Positions 15,496-24,060 are shown, numbered from the stretch's first letter. The stretch: 43,041 nucleotides of DNA from Vibrio sp. 10N.261.45.E2 (GCF_002875705.1 NZ_MCZZ01000174.1:1-43041); one strand, 5' to 3'. The notes: a model not told the origin generated them from the letters alone. Program-made: numbers and translations.

Positions 15496-16947
15496 TTACT
15501 TTTCAGCTTTTCTAAAACCGTCTGGTATATGTTGAGTGAAATCAACGCCCTTGCAGTCAGGTTCGTACCCCATAGGAGCAGGAAAAGGAATGGTGTCACA
15601 ACTTACCGCAAGGTTTCGCTGAATCGCGACGTTTCGTTTCACTATCGTAGGGAAAATTCGGACACCATCGCCTCGCATGTCATACATTTCTTGAGGGTCG
15701 CTAGACAGATCGTATACGGCTGGAATCTGACGTTTAACGGGTGCTTCAGGCATAATATCTTGATCGTAGAAATGCAATTTCCAATCATTCCATTTGTACG
15801 CCTGAACTATTTGTCCATTGCTGATATAAAAACCATCACGATTAGATTGTTCCGTGTCGCCTTTCAGATGAGCCCACTGGTTAATACCATCGATATGACG
15901 ATCTGATGGCATTTCATAGCCGACAAGCTCGCCGATGGATGGCATTACATCAACAACGTGCACAATTTCATTACTGACGTTTTTTTCTTTCACTGTGCCT
16001 GGCATAGAAGCGATAAATGGCACACGTATTGAACCTTCAAGCGCTGTAAAATAATTGCCTCTCCATGGTGCCGCGATACCATGATGAGGGTAGTGCCACT
16101 CTGGGCCGTTGTCTGACATAAAGATAATCAATGTGTCTTTTCTGGCATCGGCTTTATCAATGGTGTCGATAATTTGCCCTGCGCGAAAATCAATCTCATG
16201 CAAAACATCGGCATAATCTCCTTTGCCTGTCACACCTGCAAAATCTGGGTGAGGAATTGTAGGCAGATGTGGCTGAGTAAAGGAGACAAAAGTAAAGAAA
16301 GGACTGCCTTTTTCTAATTGTTGACTGATGTGTGTCATCGCTCGTTGAGTGACTTGTTCATCAATAGTACGACGAGTATCTAAATTAAAGTCCATGACAT
16401 CTTTTGTCTTTCCATCGACGGTGTCTTGGATCTTTGGCACGTACCCATCTTCGTTTTCAAAGTGGAGTTGTGACGAATAGAGTGATTCGTCGGAAGTATT
16501 AAGCACCCCAAAGAAATCATCGAACCCTTGCTCTAAAGGTGTACGACCTTCAGTGTCCCCAAGGTGCCACTTGCCATACATTGCGGTGTTGTAACCCTGG
16601 TCCTTAAACTTATTTGCCATGGTAACCTCCCAGTTCACCATGCCGTAGTCCATGCCCCAAACAACCTCTGTTGTTGCCGTTCTCAATGGACGTCTACCGG
16701 TCATGAATGCTGAACGGGTAGGAGTACATTGAGGCTCAACATTAAAGTTTGTCAGCCTGATGCCTTCTTCTGCTAATTTATCTAGGTTTGGTGTCGCGAC
16801 GCCTCGTGTACTGCCATACGATTGAAGCTCTCCAAAACCCAAGTTGTCGACCATCATAATGACCACATTGGGTTGTTCTGTTGCCGTTGCTGATAGGGAA
16901 GGCAGTACACCGGCTAAAACGGTGGCTAACACGCTTTTTCTCATCAT
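15496..16947 (-). CDS. Exported Cys-type sulfatase (arylsulfatase family)
   Basis: A 483-aa periplasmic or secreted sulfatase. A signal peptide spans about residues 1-22 (ending LSATA). The metal site begins at MMVDNLGFGELQSYG, and the sulfatase signature EPQCTPTRSAFMTGRRP holds C74, the residue matured to formylglycine. GKWHLGD (catalytic Lys/His) and FMSDNGPEWHYPHHG follow. The ATG at 16947 (GGAG six bases upstream) is preferred over an in-frame TTG at 16959. Its maturase is next downstream, and a LysR regulator is divergent, so this is a self-contained sulfate-ester utilisation unit. The substrate, perhaps an algal or host sulfated compound, cannot be deduced. Confidence 0.92.
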   Translation of the reverse strand: MMRKSVLATVLAGVLPSLSATATEQPNVVIMMVDNLGFGELQSYGSTRGVATPNLDKLAEEGIRLTNFNVEPQCTPTRSAFMTGRRPLRTATTEVVWGMDYGMVNWEVTMANKFKDQGYNTAMYGKWHLGDTEGRTPLEQGFDDFFGVLNTSDESLYSSQLHFENEDGYVPKIQDTVDGKTKDVMDFNLDTRRTIDEQVTQRAMTHISQQLEKGSPFFTFVSFTQPHLPTIPHPDFAGVTGKGDYADVLHEIDFRAGQIIDTIDKADARKDTLIIFMSDNGPEWHYPHHGIAAPWRGNYFTALEGSIRVPFIASMPGTVKEKNVSNEIVHVVDVMPSIGELVGYEMPSDRHIDGINQWAHLKGDTEQSNRDGFYISNGQIVQAYKWNDWKLHFYDQDIMPEAPVKRQIPAVYDLSSDPQEMYDMRGDGVRIFPTIVKRNVAIQRNLAVSCDTIPFPAPMGYEPDCKGVDFTQHIPDGFRKAEK

Positions 16948-17044
16948 ATTTTGCTCCAATGACCATTTCTAATTGATTTCTTTTGAAAAGAATAACGGCT
17001 GCGCTTAGAATTTGAAGTGATGGATATTTATGAAGGGTATAACT

Positions 17045-17959
17045 ATGAGGAATAGTGAGTTTTCAAAGATTAGAGCGCTTGATCTCAACTTACTAAAAAC
17101 ACTGCTTGTTCTATTGGATCAAAAGCATATTTCTAAAAGTTCAGAGCTGTTGTTTATCACTCAACCTGCTGTTAGTAAGCAATTATCAAAACTTCGAGAG
17201 ATGTTTGATGATCCTCTTTTGGTGAGAGTTGGGAACCAATTGGTGCTCACGCAAAAAGCGATTCAGTTATATCCCAAAGTCGAGCTGCTATGTAATCAGT
17301 TCAAAAATTTAGTCGATTCAGAAGAGCTTGATTTAAGTGAGGTGACACAAAATGTCACTATCATGCTTTCAGATTACGCAAGCCCTCATTGGATGGCTCA
17401 AGTCATCAAAAAAGTATCAACGCATGCACCCAATGTAACGGTGACCTGCAAGAGTTGGAGTTATGAGAATATAAAGAAATTGACCTTGGGTGAGATTAAC
17501 TTTGCGTTAGGATCGTTGCCAGAAGGCCTTTCTGGGTTCGAGACCCATGAAATCGGGGAGGTGTCGAGTTCATTGGTTGCGAGACGTGAACACGCGATTT
17601 TTTCTAATGCCGACCAACTGGAACAGTCTCTCTCCAGTTTCCCCATTGTCAAAATTCGAGGCTCGCATCGATATCAGAACATATATGATGAGCTGATCGG
17701 TGAGAGTCCGGTACTGCTTGACGAAACGACGCTCTGGTTAGCTTTAGAAACGGTTAAATCAACGGACGCTTATCTGGTTGGGCCTAGCAAGTTTATTGAA
17801 AGCATTGACGACAAAAACTGCTACAACAGCATCCCATTGCCAATGTTAAAGCCCATTCCTATTTCTATGTGCTGGTCTATCGGGCTTAGTGATGACCCTT
17901 TCTATAACTGGATGAAAGAGATGATGATTGAAATAGGGAACCGCATCGTCAATGAATAG
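17045..17959 (+). CDS. LysR-family regulator of the sulfatase operon
   Basis: A 304-aa LTTR. The N-terminal HTH is LDLNLLKTLLVLLDQKHISK, followed by SSELLFITQPAVSKQLSKLR. A periplasmic-binding-like effector domain follows. ATG 17045 has GAAGGG seven bases upstream and is preferred over the ATG at 17030. It is transcribed away from the sulfatase gene with a 97-bp gap, the typical LTTR layout. The effector is unknown. Confidence 0.88.
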   Translation: MRNSEFSKIRALDLNLLKTLLVLLDQKHISKSSELLFITQPAVSKQLSKLREMFDDPLLVRVGNQLVLTQKAIQLYPKVELLCNQFKNLVDSEELDLSEVTQNVTIMLSDYASPHWMAQVIKKVSTHAPNVTVTCKSWSYENIKKLTLGEINFALGSLPEGLSGFETHEIGEVSSSLVARREHAIFSNADQLEQSLSSFPIVKIRGSHRYQNIYDELIGESPVLLDETTLWLALETVKSTDAYLVGPSKFIESIDDKNCYNSIPLPMLKPIPISMCWSIGLSDDPFYNWMKEMMIEIGNRIVNE

Positions 17960-17994
17960 CAAAGACGGCAAAGTGTCCTTGCTATTAAATCATG

Positions 17995-18489
17995 TTAGTT
18001 TGCTTTCGATGCTTCGTGCTGTTCAATCATGAACGCAATTGCCTCATCAGTTAAGCAAGATTTGCTGACATATTGGCGCTGTTTACCGATATGAAGAATA
18101 AAGCCGAGATCGGTCTGCTCAAGTTGGTCGATGTCACTCCACGCGATAGTGTTGGTCGCTTTGTGGTTTTTGTAACTCACTCCATTAACATCACCTTGAA
18201 AGACGATTTTGCTGCCAGCGCCAGAGCTGATTCTTTGTCGCCACAACCACCATGTTCTCTTGCAGTACACACTGAATGCTTCAATCACACTCAAAACAAT
18301 AAAGAACCAGCCAACATAACCGCTCGGTAACAGTTCAAACTCAAGTAAAACCCAACCAAAAATAAGAAATAAAAACGCTTTCAAATAAGCTTTTGGAAAT
18401 TGAGTTGGGACGCTTGTTTGATCATAACACTCTGCGAAAAACGTCTTGTCGAGGGTGTATTCTGTGGTGAAACCGGAATCTTTAGACAT
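17995..18489 (-). CDS. YcxB-like membrane protein
   Basis: A 164-aa protein with an N-terminal soluble part (TEYTLDKTFFAECYDQ), two close hydrophobic segments (AFLFLIFGWVLLEF and GYVGWFFIVLSVIEAF) and a C-terminal beta domain with NTIAWSDIDQLEQTDLGFIL, the W-x-DI pattern of YcxB-like proteins. Function unknown. A possible small gene ends six bases upstream. Confidence 0.65.
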   Translation of the reverse strand: MSKDSGFTTEYTLDKTFFAECYDQTSVPTQFPKAYLKAFLFLIFGWVLLEFELLPSGYVGWFFIVLSVIEAFSVYCKRTWWLWRQRISSGAGSKIVFQGDVNGVSYKNHKATNTIAWSDIDQLEQTDLGFILHIGKQRQYVSKSCLTDEAIAFMIEQHEASKAN

Positions 18490-18495
18490 GTGCGG

Positions 18496-18639
18496 CTACT
18501 TTAATGTTCTCTGTGAATGGGCTTTCTGTGGTTGGGTATTCCATGCTGCGATCTCGCAACTCGGGCATTGTATCTCTTGTCGATACTTTTCTTTAACGGT
18601 TTTATTTCTCTTTTGTAAATTAATACTACCGATAGTCAT
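18496..18639 (-). CDS. Possible small CxxC protein, 47 aa
   Basis: The complement from ATG 18639 opens 47 codons: MTIGSINLQKRNKTVKEKYR, then QEIQCPSCEIAAWNTQ and a basic tail. It ends six bases before the YcxB-like start, as in an operon. The composition looks protein-like and the CPSC could bind zinc or be redox active, but there is no clear ribosome site. Treat it as tentative. Confidence 0.3.
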   Translation of the reverse strand: MTIGSINLQKRNKTVKEKYRQEIQCPSCEIAAWNTQPQKAHSQRTLK

Positions 18640-18785
18640 ACGTCTACATTAGCCAAAGTGCTAATTGAAGCGTTCTTAAATAGTGCGTGTAAAGCTAAGA
18701 ACAGCTAACAGGTTTCAGTATCCGGTGCTTATGCAGCGAAGGGTTACTACTTAAAAATGTATTTGGGTTTAAGAGGGAGCTCGTC

Positions 18786-19673
18786 TTATTGGGAGTCTTG
18801 TTTCTCTGAACTGCGTATCACGTCTAACATGGCTTGGCTCGCTCTCGATACATAATGCTCATTGCTCCAAATTGCCGCTAGTTCCCAGCGTATGTTTTGC
18901 TCAACCTGAATGAAACAATAGTCGTTGGGATTGAGCCTGTTGCAGATAGGTTCTGGCATAAAGCTTACCCCTAAACCGCTTTTTACCATCGCGGCCAGAA
19001 AATCCCATTGGCTGCTTCTCACTCCTATTTTGGGCGTAAATCCGTGGGCTAAACACATCTTTGTGATGACTTCTGAAAGAATGAATTCAGGGCTGTATAG
19101 ATAAAACGTTAACGATTGGAGATCCGCAATATCGAGTTTTTCGATAGGTTGCCATTGTTCTGTTTTGGGCAGGACTGCAAATATTGGATAGTTCCCTATG
19201 GCCCACGTGTTGAACTTAGGGTTTGGCTCGGACAGCATTGTTATTGCTATGTCGATTTCTCCTTCAAGTACTGCTGCTTCTAATTTGCGGCTACCGCTTT
19301 CTACGATAGACACTTCAATATCAGGATACCGTTGAGAAAAACGCTGAATAAGATGAGTGTACAAATGCCCGACCATTGGGGGAATGCCGAGAGTTATTTT
19401 ACCACTTTTGAGCTGCTGAAGGTCATTGAGGCGAACTTCAAGTTCTTGTTGTTGAAAGAGAATGGATTGCGCGTATTCAAATACGATTTGGCCAGCGTCT
19501 GTTAGGGCAATGTCTCGCCCATTACGATAGATGAGTGCTTGTCCATAAGTGTTTTCGAGAGATTTGAGCGCTTTACTTATGGTCGGCTGAGTGACATAAA
19601 GCTGCTCAGAAGCCTTTGTGAAGCTATTGCTTCGGATCAAAGTAACAAAGTACTGAAGCTCTTTCATGGTCAT
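18786..19673 (-). CDS. LysR-family regulator of CidAB-type genes
   Basis: About 295-aa LTTR. The HTH is MKELQYFVTLIRSNSFTKAS with EQLYVTQPTISKALKSLE after it. The effector domain contains GIPPMVGHLYTHLI. It is divergent from the CidA/CidB pair with 105 bp between. LysR regulators of cid loci (CidR) sense overflow metabolites in other bacteria. The third Met codon cluster gives ATG 19673 at nine bases from AAAGGA; the frame starts at 19682. Confidence 0.87.
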   Translation of the reverse strand: MTMKELQYFVTLIRSNSFTKASEQLYVTQPTISKALKSLENTYGQALIYRNGRDIALTDAGQIVFEYAQSILFQQQELEVRLNDLQQLKSGKITLGIPPMVGHLYTHLIQRFSQRYPDIEVSIVESGSRKLEAAVLEGEIDIAITMLSEPNPKFNTWAIGNYPIFAVLPKTEQWQPIEKLDIADLQSLTFYLYSPEFILSEVITKMCLAHGFTPKIGVRSSQWDFLAAMVKSGLGVSFMPEPICNRLNPNDYCFIQVEQNIRWELAAIWSNEHYVSRASQAMLDVIRSSEKQDSQ

Positions 19674-19778
19674 AATCGACATTCCTTTTTGGAATACTTT
19701 GTGTTTATTTTATTCATTTGAGTGTGGTTGTTCAATGTTTGATAATTTAAACAACAATTAAGTGAATGGCACTCTTCA

Positions 19779-20174
19779 ATGAATCCGCTAAACCTGAAAC
19801 ATATTGGTATGACCACCGTACAAGTGTCAGCTTTGTGCCTTGTATGGCTGTTGTCCGACTGGCTTGTATCGGCTTTGCATATACCATTGCCGTCCAATGT
19901 GTTTGGCATGTTCTTTTTATTGTTCTTGTTACTGGCTAAGGTGGTCAAAGTGCAGTGGTTTAAAGCCGGAGCCAATTGGCTAATTGCGGAAATGCTGTTG
20001 TTCTTTATTCCGGCCGTGATTGCCATTGTTAATTATCAAACCCTTTTTCAGCAGCAAGGGATGAAGATCGTATTGGTGATTGGTGTGAGCACAATGTTTG
20101 TTTTATCTATGACGGCATTGGTGGTTGATATCGTCTATCGCTACGAGATTAAAAAATTGAGAGGTCATCGATAA
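19779..20174 (+). CDS. CidA/LrgA holin-like membrane protein
   Basis: A 131-aa protein with four hydrophobic helices. Signatures are LHIPLPSNVFGMFFLLFLL and the NWLIAEMLLFFIPAVIAIVN segment. CidA/LrgA proteins form holin-like membrane assemblies affecting autolysis or export of small metabolites. The stop codon overlaps the next ATG (TAATG), so CidA and CidB are translationally coupled. Confidence 0.9.
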   Translation: MNPLNLKHIGMTTVQVSALCLVWLLSDWLVSALHIPLPSNVFGMFFLLFLLLAKVVKVQWFKAGANWLIAEMLLFFIPAVIAIVNYQTLFQQQGMKIVLVIGVSTMFVLSMTALVVDIVYRYEIKKLRGHR

Positions 20175-20857
20175 TGCACTCTTTTCTACCTATCTCATGT
20201 TTTGTTTTTACGGTCTTAGGTTATTACAGTACTAAATCACTGTATGGTCGGTTCAACAAGGTCTGGTTGATCCCTTTAGTTTCTGTGCCTGTGCTTATTG
20301 TCACTGTGCTGTTGCTGCTGAATATTAGCTATCAAGATTACATTCAGGAATCACATTGGTTAGTTTGGATGTTAGGCCCCGCGACTGTCGCTTTTGCGAT
20401 ACCTGTTTATGAGAATAGAAAGCTGCTCAAAAATCACTGGTTGTCCATTTCAATCGGTGTTGTGATGGCGGTAATGACCGCTTTATTCAGTACGATTTTA
20501 CTGAGCAAAGGGTTGCACTTATCCGAACTTTTACAGAAAAGCTTAGCTGTTCGTTCAATCACGACACCTTTTGCGGTTGTGGCTTCAAAAGCCATTGGTG
20601 GCGAACCAGAACTCACCTCAATATTTGTGGTCATGACAGGCATTGTCGGTATTGTTGTTGGTGAAACGATGTTGAATTTATTTAGAATTCGTTCACGACA
20701 TGGCAAAGGTGCTGGCCTTGGAGCTTCTGCACATGGATCTGGTACTGCGATTGCTTATGGTATTCATTCCAAAGCAGGTACTATTGCTAGCCTGATCATG
20801 CTGTTTTCAGGGGTAGTTACTGTGCTTATTGCGCCTTTGATTGGTTTGGTCGTATAG
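20174..20857 (+). CDS. CidB/LrgB-family membrane protein
   Basis: A 227-aa protein with about seven membrane segments. The family block AVRSITTPFAVVASKAIGGE is followed by TGIVGIVVGETML and GLGASAHGSGTAIAYG, all typical of LrgB/CidB. It acts with CidA; plant and bacterial relatives transport glycolate or pyruvate-type acids. It is coupled to cidA by a one-base overlap. A weak ACGGTAT../..ATACCGT inverted repeat lies downstream near 20900-20940. Confidence 0.92.
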   Translation: MHSFLPISCFVFTVLGYYSTKSLYGRFNKVWLIPLVSVPVLIVTVLLLLNISYQDYIQESHWLVWMLGPATVAFAIPVYENRKLLKNHWLSISIGVVMAVMTALFSTILLSKGLHLSELLQKSLAVRSITTPFAVVASKAIGGEPELTSIFVVMTGIVGIVVGETMLNLFRIRSRHGKGAGLGASAHGSGTAIAYGIHSKAGTIASLIMLFSGVVTVLIAPLIGLVV

Positions 20858-20975
20858 GACGTGTTCGGTATCTATTTGGATACGTTAATGACTTGTTCAA
20901 CGGTATAGGACTGAACTTAAGAGTTTGGTCATATACCGTCGAAATGAAGCTGGTTTTACACTTACTTCGCGTAAT

Positions 20976-22124
20976 CTACATGGTGAACACTGGCGACATG
21001 CCGTTGTCTTGACCACTCATTAACAGTAGACCGATTAACAGAAGCAATATCCCACCAAACAGTTGCAAGTAGTGTCCTGCTGCTTTCAATGATGCACTGT
21101 TGTTCTTATTACCAGCCGTCAAATAGCGTTTTACTAAGTTTTTGCCTGTTAGTGTCATTATTGCAATCATCGAGGTCGTGAAAGCAGTGCCCACTGCCAT
21201 GGCAAAAGCACTGACGACACCCATCCAATATAAGCCAACCATATTGGCAAAAAGCAGCACCATAATCGCGCCAGTACAGGGTCTTATGCCAATAGTGATA
21301 ATGATGCCTGCGTATTCGCGCAGCGTTGAGGCTTTATTGATCGCATCTGCATCGGCAACATGCTGGTGGCCGCATCCACAGTCGGTGTGTGAATGATGGG
21401 TATGGGAGTGAGATGCCGACTTTATCGCACTCGCTGGATTCAACATCGGGGAAGCAACAGAGGTAGACGAGCGAAGCGCTATCGTTGTCCCTTTCTTCAT
21501 TGGTGAAAGCCCATACATTGGAGAAGTTGAATCTGCTGCTAGTGCGGCGATGCTTTTCACTTTCAGTGTTGGCTTGCGCATTGTGGTGTAGATGTTTTTC
21601 AGCGCCTTCCAACAGATAAATGCACCGACTATGGCAACTAACGCAAAGCTTAGTGAGACAAACATATTCGCTTTGTCGTTCACTACTCGCATAGAAGCAC
21701 TGAAACCCCATAGCAATACACTGACGAGCAAGATAGCGACCAGCGCTTGTAAAAATGCAGCGACAACCGTAAGCACTAAACTGGCTTTTGCTTTGGTTGG
21801 GTGAGTCGCTAAGTAGGTTGATACGATCACCTTGCCATGACCCGGCCCGAGTGAGTGGAGCATGCCATAGATAAAGCTGAACCCAATGAGATAGCTACCC
21901 GCTCCCCAAGGGTTTGACTTCGCGTCATAAAGCAGGTCGGCAAGTTCAGAGTTGACCTCTCTTTGCCATTGGATACTAGAAATAACTAACGATGGCCACA
22001 TTGTCCATAATTGGTATGCACCCAGCGCAACCAACACAAAAGCGGCGATACCCATCAGGTAATATTTTGTCTTAATTTGATTTTTCAGCATGTCACAAAA
22101 ACCTATATCAGAATTCATTCTCAT
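20976..22124 (-). CDS. NicO/RcnA-type metal transporter with His/Cys-rich loop
   Basis: A 382-aa inner-membrane protein. HSLGPGHGKVIVSTYLATH is the metal-site helix of the NicO family, and GIRPCTGAIMVLLFANMVG is the second signature. Between them a cytoplasmic or periplasmic loop contains SHSHTHHSHTDCGCGHQH, a likely metal chaperone segment. It follows the DUF1007 gene by 40 bp on the same strand, a known pairing. A Zur-type box before the operon argues for zinc uptake rather than nickel/cobalt efflux (inference). The exact start (22124, 22118 or 22091) is uncertain. Confidence 0.85.
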   Translation of the reverse strand: MRMNSDIGFCDMLKNQIKTKYYLMGIAAFVLVALGAYQLWTMWPSLVISSIQWQREVNSELADLLYDAKSNPWGAGSYLIGFSFIYGMLHSLGPGHGKVIVSTYLATHPTKAKASLVLTVVAAFLQALVAILLVSVLLWGFSASMRVVNDKANMFVSLSFALVAIVGAFICWKALKNIYTTMRKPTLKVKSIAALAADSTSPMYGLSPMKKGTTIALRSSTSVASPMLNPASAIKSASHSHTHHSHTDCGCGHQHVADADAINKASTLREYAGIIITIGIRPCTGAIMVLLFANMVGLYWMGVVSAFAMAVGTAFTTSMIAIMTLTGKNLVKRYLTAGNKNNSASLKAAGHYLQLFGGILLLLIGLLLMSGQDNGMSPVFTM

Positions 22125-22165
22125 ATTGAGTAGAGAGCCTTAATGAGTAGAAACGAACCATTGCA

Positions 22166-22888
22166 TTAAGATGCGGGAACCGCAGCACAATGAAGCTCAA
22201 CCGACTGCGTGAATAGCTGACCTAGTGTGTTGTCTGGATCGGCGTCGGCAGGCAAAGACATCGCATAGCTCATCTGCTCCGGTGTGGGGTTTGGCTCAAC
22301 GATCTCTAACTGACATTGCCTTGCGAGCGAATTAGACAAGGTGACATCACTATTTGAGATCCAAGACATATCGACAAAGTAGCTCGGGTCAAAAATCAAC
22401 ATGCGGAGCGAGTCGCGAGTCACGGGTTTTGGCTTAGAAAGAGGTAGGTCAAACGTCATTACCATTTTGGCTTTGTCACGCTCAAACTTTGCGTGTTCAG
22501 CAACCTGATATTTGATCGGTTCTTCATCATCGTAGAAATAGGTGAAATAGTGCTCGTACATCATGTTTTTGATGACTGAAGCCGCGAGGTTTTTGAATGT
22601 CTCTTCCTCTTTCTCGGGAGAAACGTCTTCACCACCCAACATATACATAGAGGTCATGGCATCAAAAGACCACTCCATAGAGAAGCCGGTGATCATGCCA
22701 TTTTCACCTTCGATGTGAGTCTTCATTTCAATCCAAGAGTGGGGATGTGCATGCAAACTTGGAGCAAAACACAAGAGTGCTAACCAAAGGGGGAAACGCT
22801 TAACAGAGCGTAAGCGTGCTGAGAATCGACATACATATCGTGAAGAGAGGCATAGCAGTGCCTTTGTAAGAATAAATGGCTGTTTCAT
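22166..22888 (-). CDS. Exported DUF1007 protein, partner of the NicO transporter
   Basis: About 240 aa with a signal peptide (basic start, then LWLALLCFAPSLHA) and a mature N-terminus HPHSWIEM, the DUF1007 hallmark and a probable metal ligand set. Other features are SMEWSFDAMTSMYML and FDPSYFVDMSW. DUF1007 proteins accompany NicO-type transporters and are thought to bind metal in the periplasm. The frame is open to 22945, but that start would put the Zur-like box inside the gene, so ATG 22888 is preferred. The ribosome site is weak. Confidence 0.8.
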   Translation of the reverse strand: MKQPFILTKALLCLSSRYVCRFSARLRSVKRFPLWLALLCFAPSLHAHPHSWIEMKTHIEGENGMITGFSMEWSFDAMTSMYMLGGEDVSPEKEEETFKNLAASVIKNMMYEHYFTYFYDDEEPIKYQVAEHAKFERDKAKMVMTFDLPLSKPKPVTRDSLRMLIFDPSYFVDMSWISNSDVTLSNSLARQCQLEIVEPNPTPEQMSYAMSLPADADPDNTLGQLFTQSVELHCAAVPAS

Positions 22889-22912
22889 GGGAATCTTGGT
22901 TATTCGGTGTAA

Positions 22913-22927
22913 TGTTATACTATAACA
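22913..22927. promoter_or_regulatory. Zur-type operator upstream of the DUF1007-NicO operon
   Basis: TGTTATACTATAACA is a perfect 7-1-7 inverted repeat. It fits the enterobacterial Zur core TGTTATANTATAACA at every position. It is 25-39 bp before the ATG at 22888 and overlaps a possible -10, as expected for repression by zinc-loaded Zur. Confidence 0.8.
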
Positions 22928-23065
22928 ATTCGACGTGTGGTTCACATCAAATTTGTATCATGTTTTGTCTGCATCATTTTGTTGTTGAAACTGGAGAATT
23001 AAAGGGACGACAAACGAAATACAATTTGATCAATGCAATTGGTAAATCTAATTTTGCACATAATT

Positions 23066-23087
23066 ATTATTGGCATATGCCAATAAT
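23066..23087. promoter_or_regulatory. 22-bp perfect palindrome over the nifX-like gene promoter
   Basis: ATTATTGGCAT followed directly by its reverse complement. TTGGCA in it can serve as -35, 18 bp before TATTCT (23094-23099) as -10, and the ATG is at 23132. Steric repression is the simplest reading. The local DUF134 protein is the obvious candidate binder (inference). Confidence 0.7.
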
Positions 23088-23131
23088 GAGGCGTATTCTA
23101 AACTCCTGATCATCAATAACAGGAAGTTACT

Positions 23132-23578
23132 ATGTTATACGCAGTACCTTGTCGAGACTTACATGTCGGCAATCACTTTGCCCGCTCCCCACACATCGCC
23201 ATTGTCGATGAACAAAGACAAATAAAGCAGCTTGTTCCTCTGATGGAGTCCGACACTTCTTGCCATAAAAAGAAGCAATGGATCTCTGTTCTCCGTTCTT
23301 ATGATGTGAAGGCTGTGGTGGTTCGTCACATCGGAAAGAGGATGCTAGCGCACTTGTTCAATCACGATATTAGAGTTTTGGCATCAACAGCGAAGGCTGA
23401 AATCAGCACTTTGGACTTCGACAATCTACAAGAAGTGACCGATCTTGATTATGGCCGAGAGCCTAGAAACACCGGGCATACTAAAAAAGTATGCGGTAAG
23501 AAAGGGCACAGAAAAGAAGCTTCGATTCTTATGGCGCAGCCTAATCACTTAGGTCCAATTCGAGGTATCCGCACATGA
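23132..23578 (+). CDS. NifX/NifB-type Fe-Mo cofactor-binding-family protein
   Basis: A 148-aa protein of the dinitrogenase iron-molybdenum cofactor family: MLYAVPCRDLHVGNHFARSP, then IAIVDEQRQIKQLVP, YDVKAVVVRHIGKRMLAHLF and IRVLASTAKAEISTL. This RNase H-like fold binds metal clusters in nitrogenase assembly, but no nif genes are visible, so a different Fe-S or metal cluster role is likely. Cys residues (PCRD, TSCH, KVCGKKGH) could be ligands. Its stop overlaps the next start (ATGA), coupling it to an NqrM-like gene. A palindromic operator lies upstream. Confidence 0.82.
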   Translation: MLYAVPCRDLHVGNHFARSPHIAIVDEQRQIKQLVPLMESDTSCHKKKQWISVLRSYDVKAVVVRHIGKRMLAHLFNHDIRVLASTAKAEISTLDFDNLQEVTDLDYGREPRNTGHTKKVCGKKGHRKEASILMAQPNHLGPIRGIRT

Positions 23579-23772
23579 CCTTCTTGTTGACGCTATTGGG
23601 CTTTATCGGAGTCGTTGCACTGATGGCGATAGGTGTGATTTTTTCACGTAAGCCAATCAAAGGCAGTTGCGGGGGACTGGCGCAGTTAGATATCGAGCGT
23701 GAATGTAATTGCAAAGAGGTGTGTGAAGGGCAAAGCCGAAAGCTGTATCAGATTACTGAGCCAACCAATTAA
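23575..23772 (+). CDS. NqrM-like (DUF539) small membrane Cys protein
   Basis: A 65-aa protein. One N-terminal membrane helix (LLTLLGFIGVVALMAIGVIF) is followed by RKPIKGSCGGLAQLD and ECNCKEVC, the four-Cys pattern of NqrM, which helps deliver iron to the Na+-translocating NADH:quinone reductase. The usual nqrM sits after nqrF/apbE; here it is instead coupled to a NifX-like gene by a 4-base overlap, so it is likely a paralogue with an iron-cluster role elsewhere (inference). Confidence 0.8.
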   Translation: MTFLLTLLGFIGVVALMAIGVIFSRKPIKGSCGGLAQLDIERECNCKEVCEGQSRKLYQITEPTN

Positions 23773-23775
23773 GGT

Positions 23776-24060
23776 TCAGGGCTGTGAGCCTTGAATCACT
23801 AACGCATGGCCGTTGACGATGCACTTGGCGACTTTAGCTCGTGCACGCTTGATGATGTTGCCGAACGTTTGACGAGAAACCTGCATCTGTTCAGCGGCTT
23901 CAAGTTGGCTTAGGCCTTCTTGATCAGCCAAGCGCAAAGCTTCGAGCTCTTCCAATAACAGTTCTTCTTTATGAAGCTCGTCCATAGGAACGCCATTAGG
24001 CTTAAAACAAGAATAAGCCGCGCGGGTACATAACTGACGATGTTTTTTTGGTCGAGCCAT
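23776..24060 (-). CDS. DUF134 helix-turn-helix protein
   Basis: A 94-aa protein of the DUF134 family: MARPKKHRQLCTRAAYSCFK, PNGVPMDELHKEELLLEELE, ALRLADQEGLSQLEAAEQMQ and VSRQTFGNIIKRARAKVA. The sigma-70 region 4-like HTH (LSQLEAAEQMQVSRQTF) should bind DNA. Cys residues at the N-terminus might sense metal or Fe-S state. It is convergent to the NifX/NqrM pair (3-bp gap). DUF134 and NifX-like genes commonly lie together, suggesting regulation of the pair. Confidence 0.87.
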   Translation of the reverse strand: MARPKKHRQLCTRAAYSCFKPNGVPMDELHKEELLLEELEALRLADQEGLSQLEAAEQMQVSRQTFGNIIKRARAKVAKCIVNGHALVIQGSQP

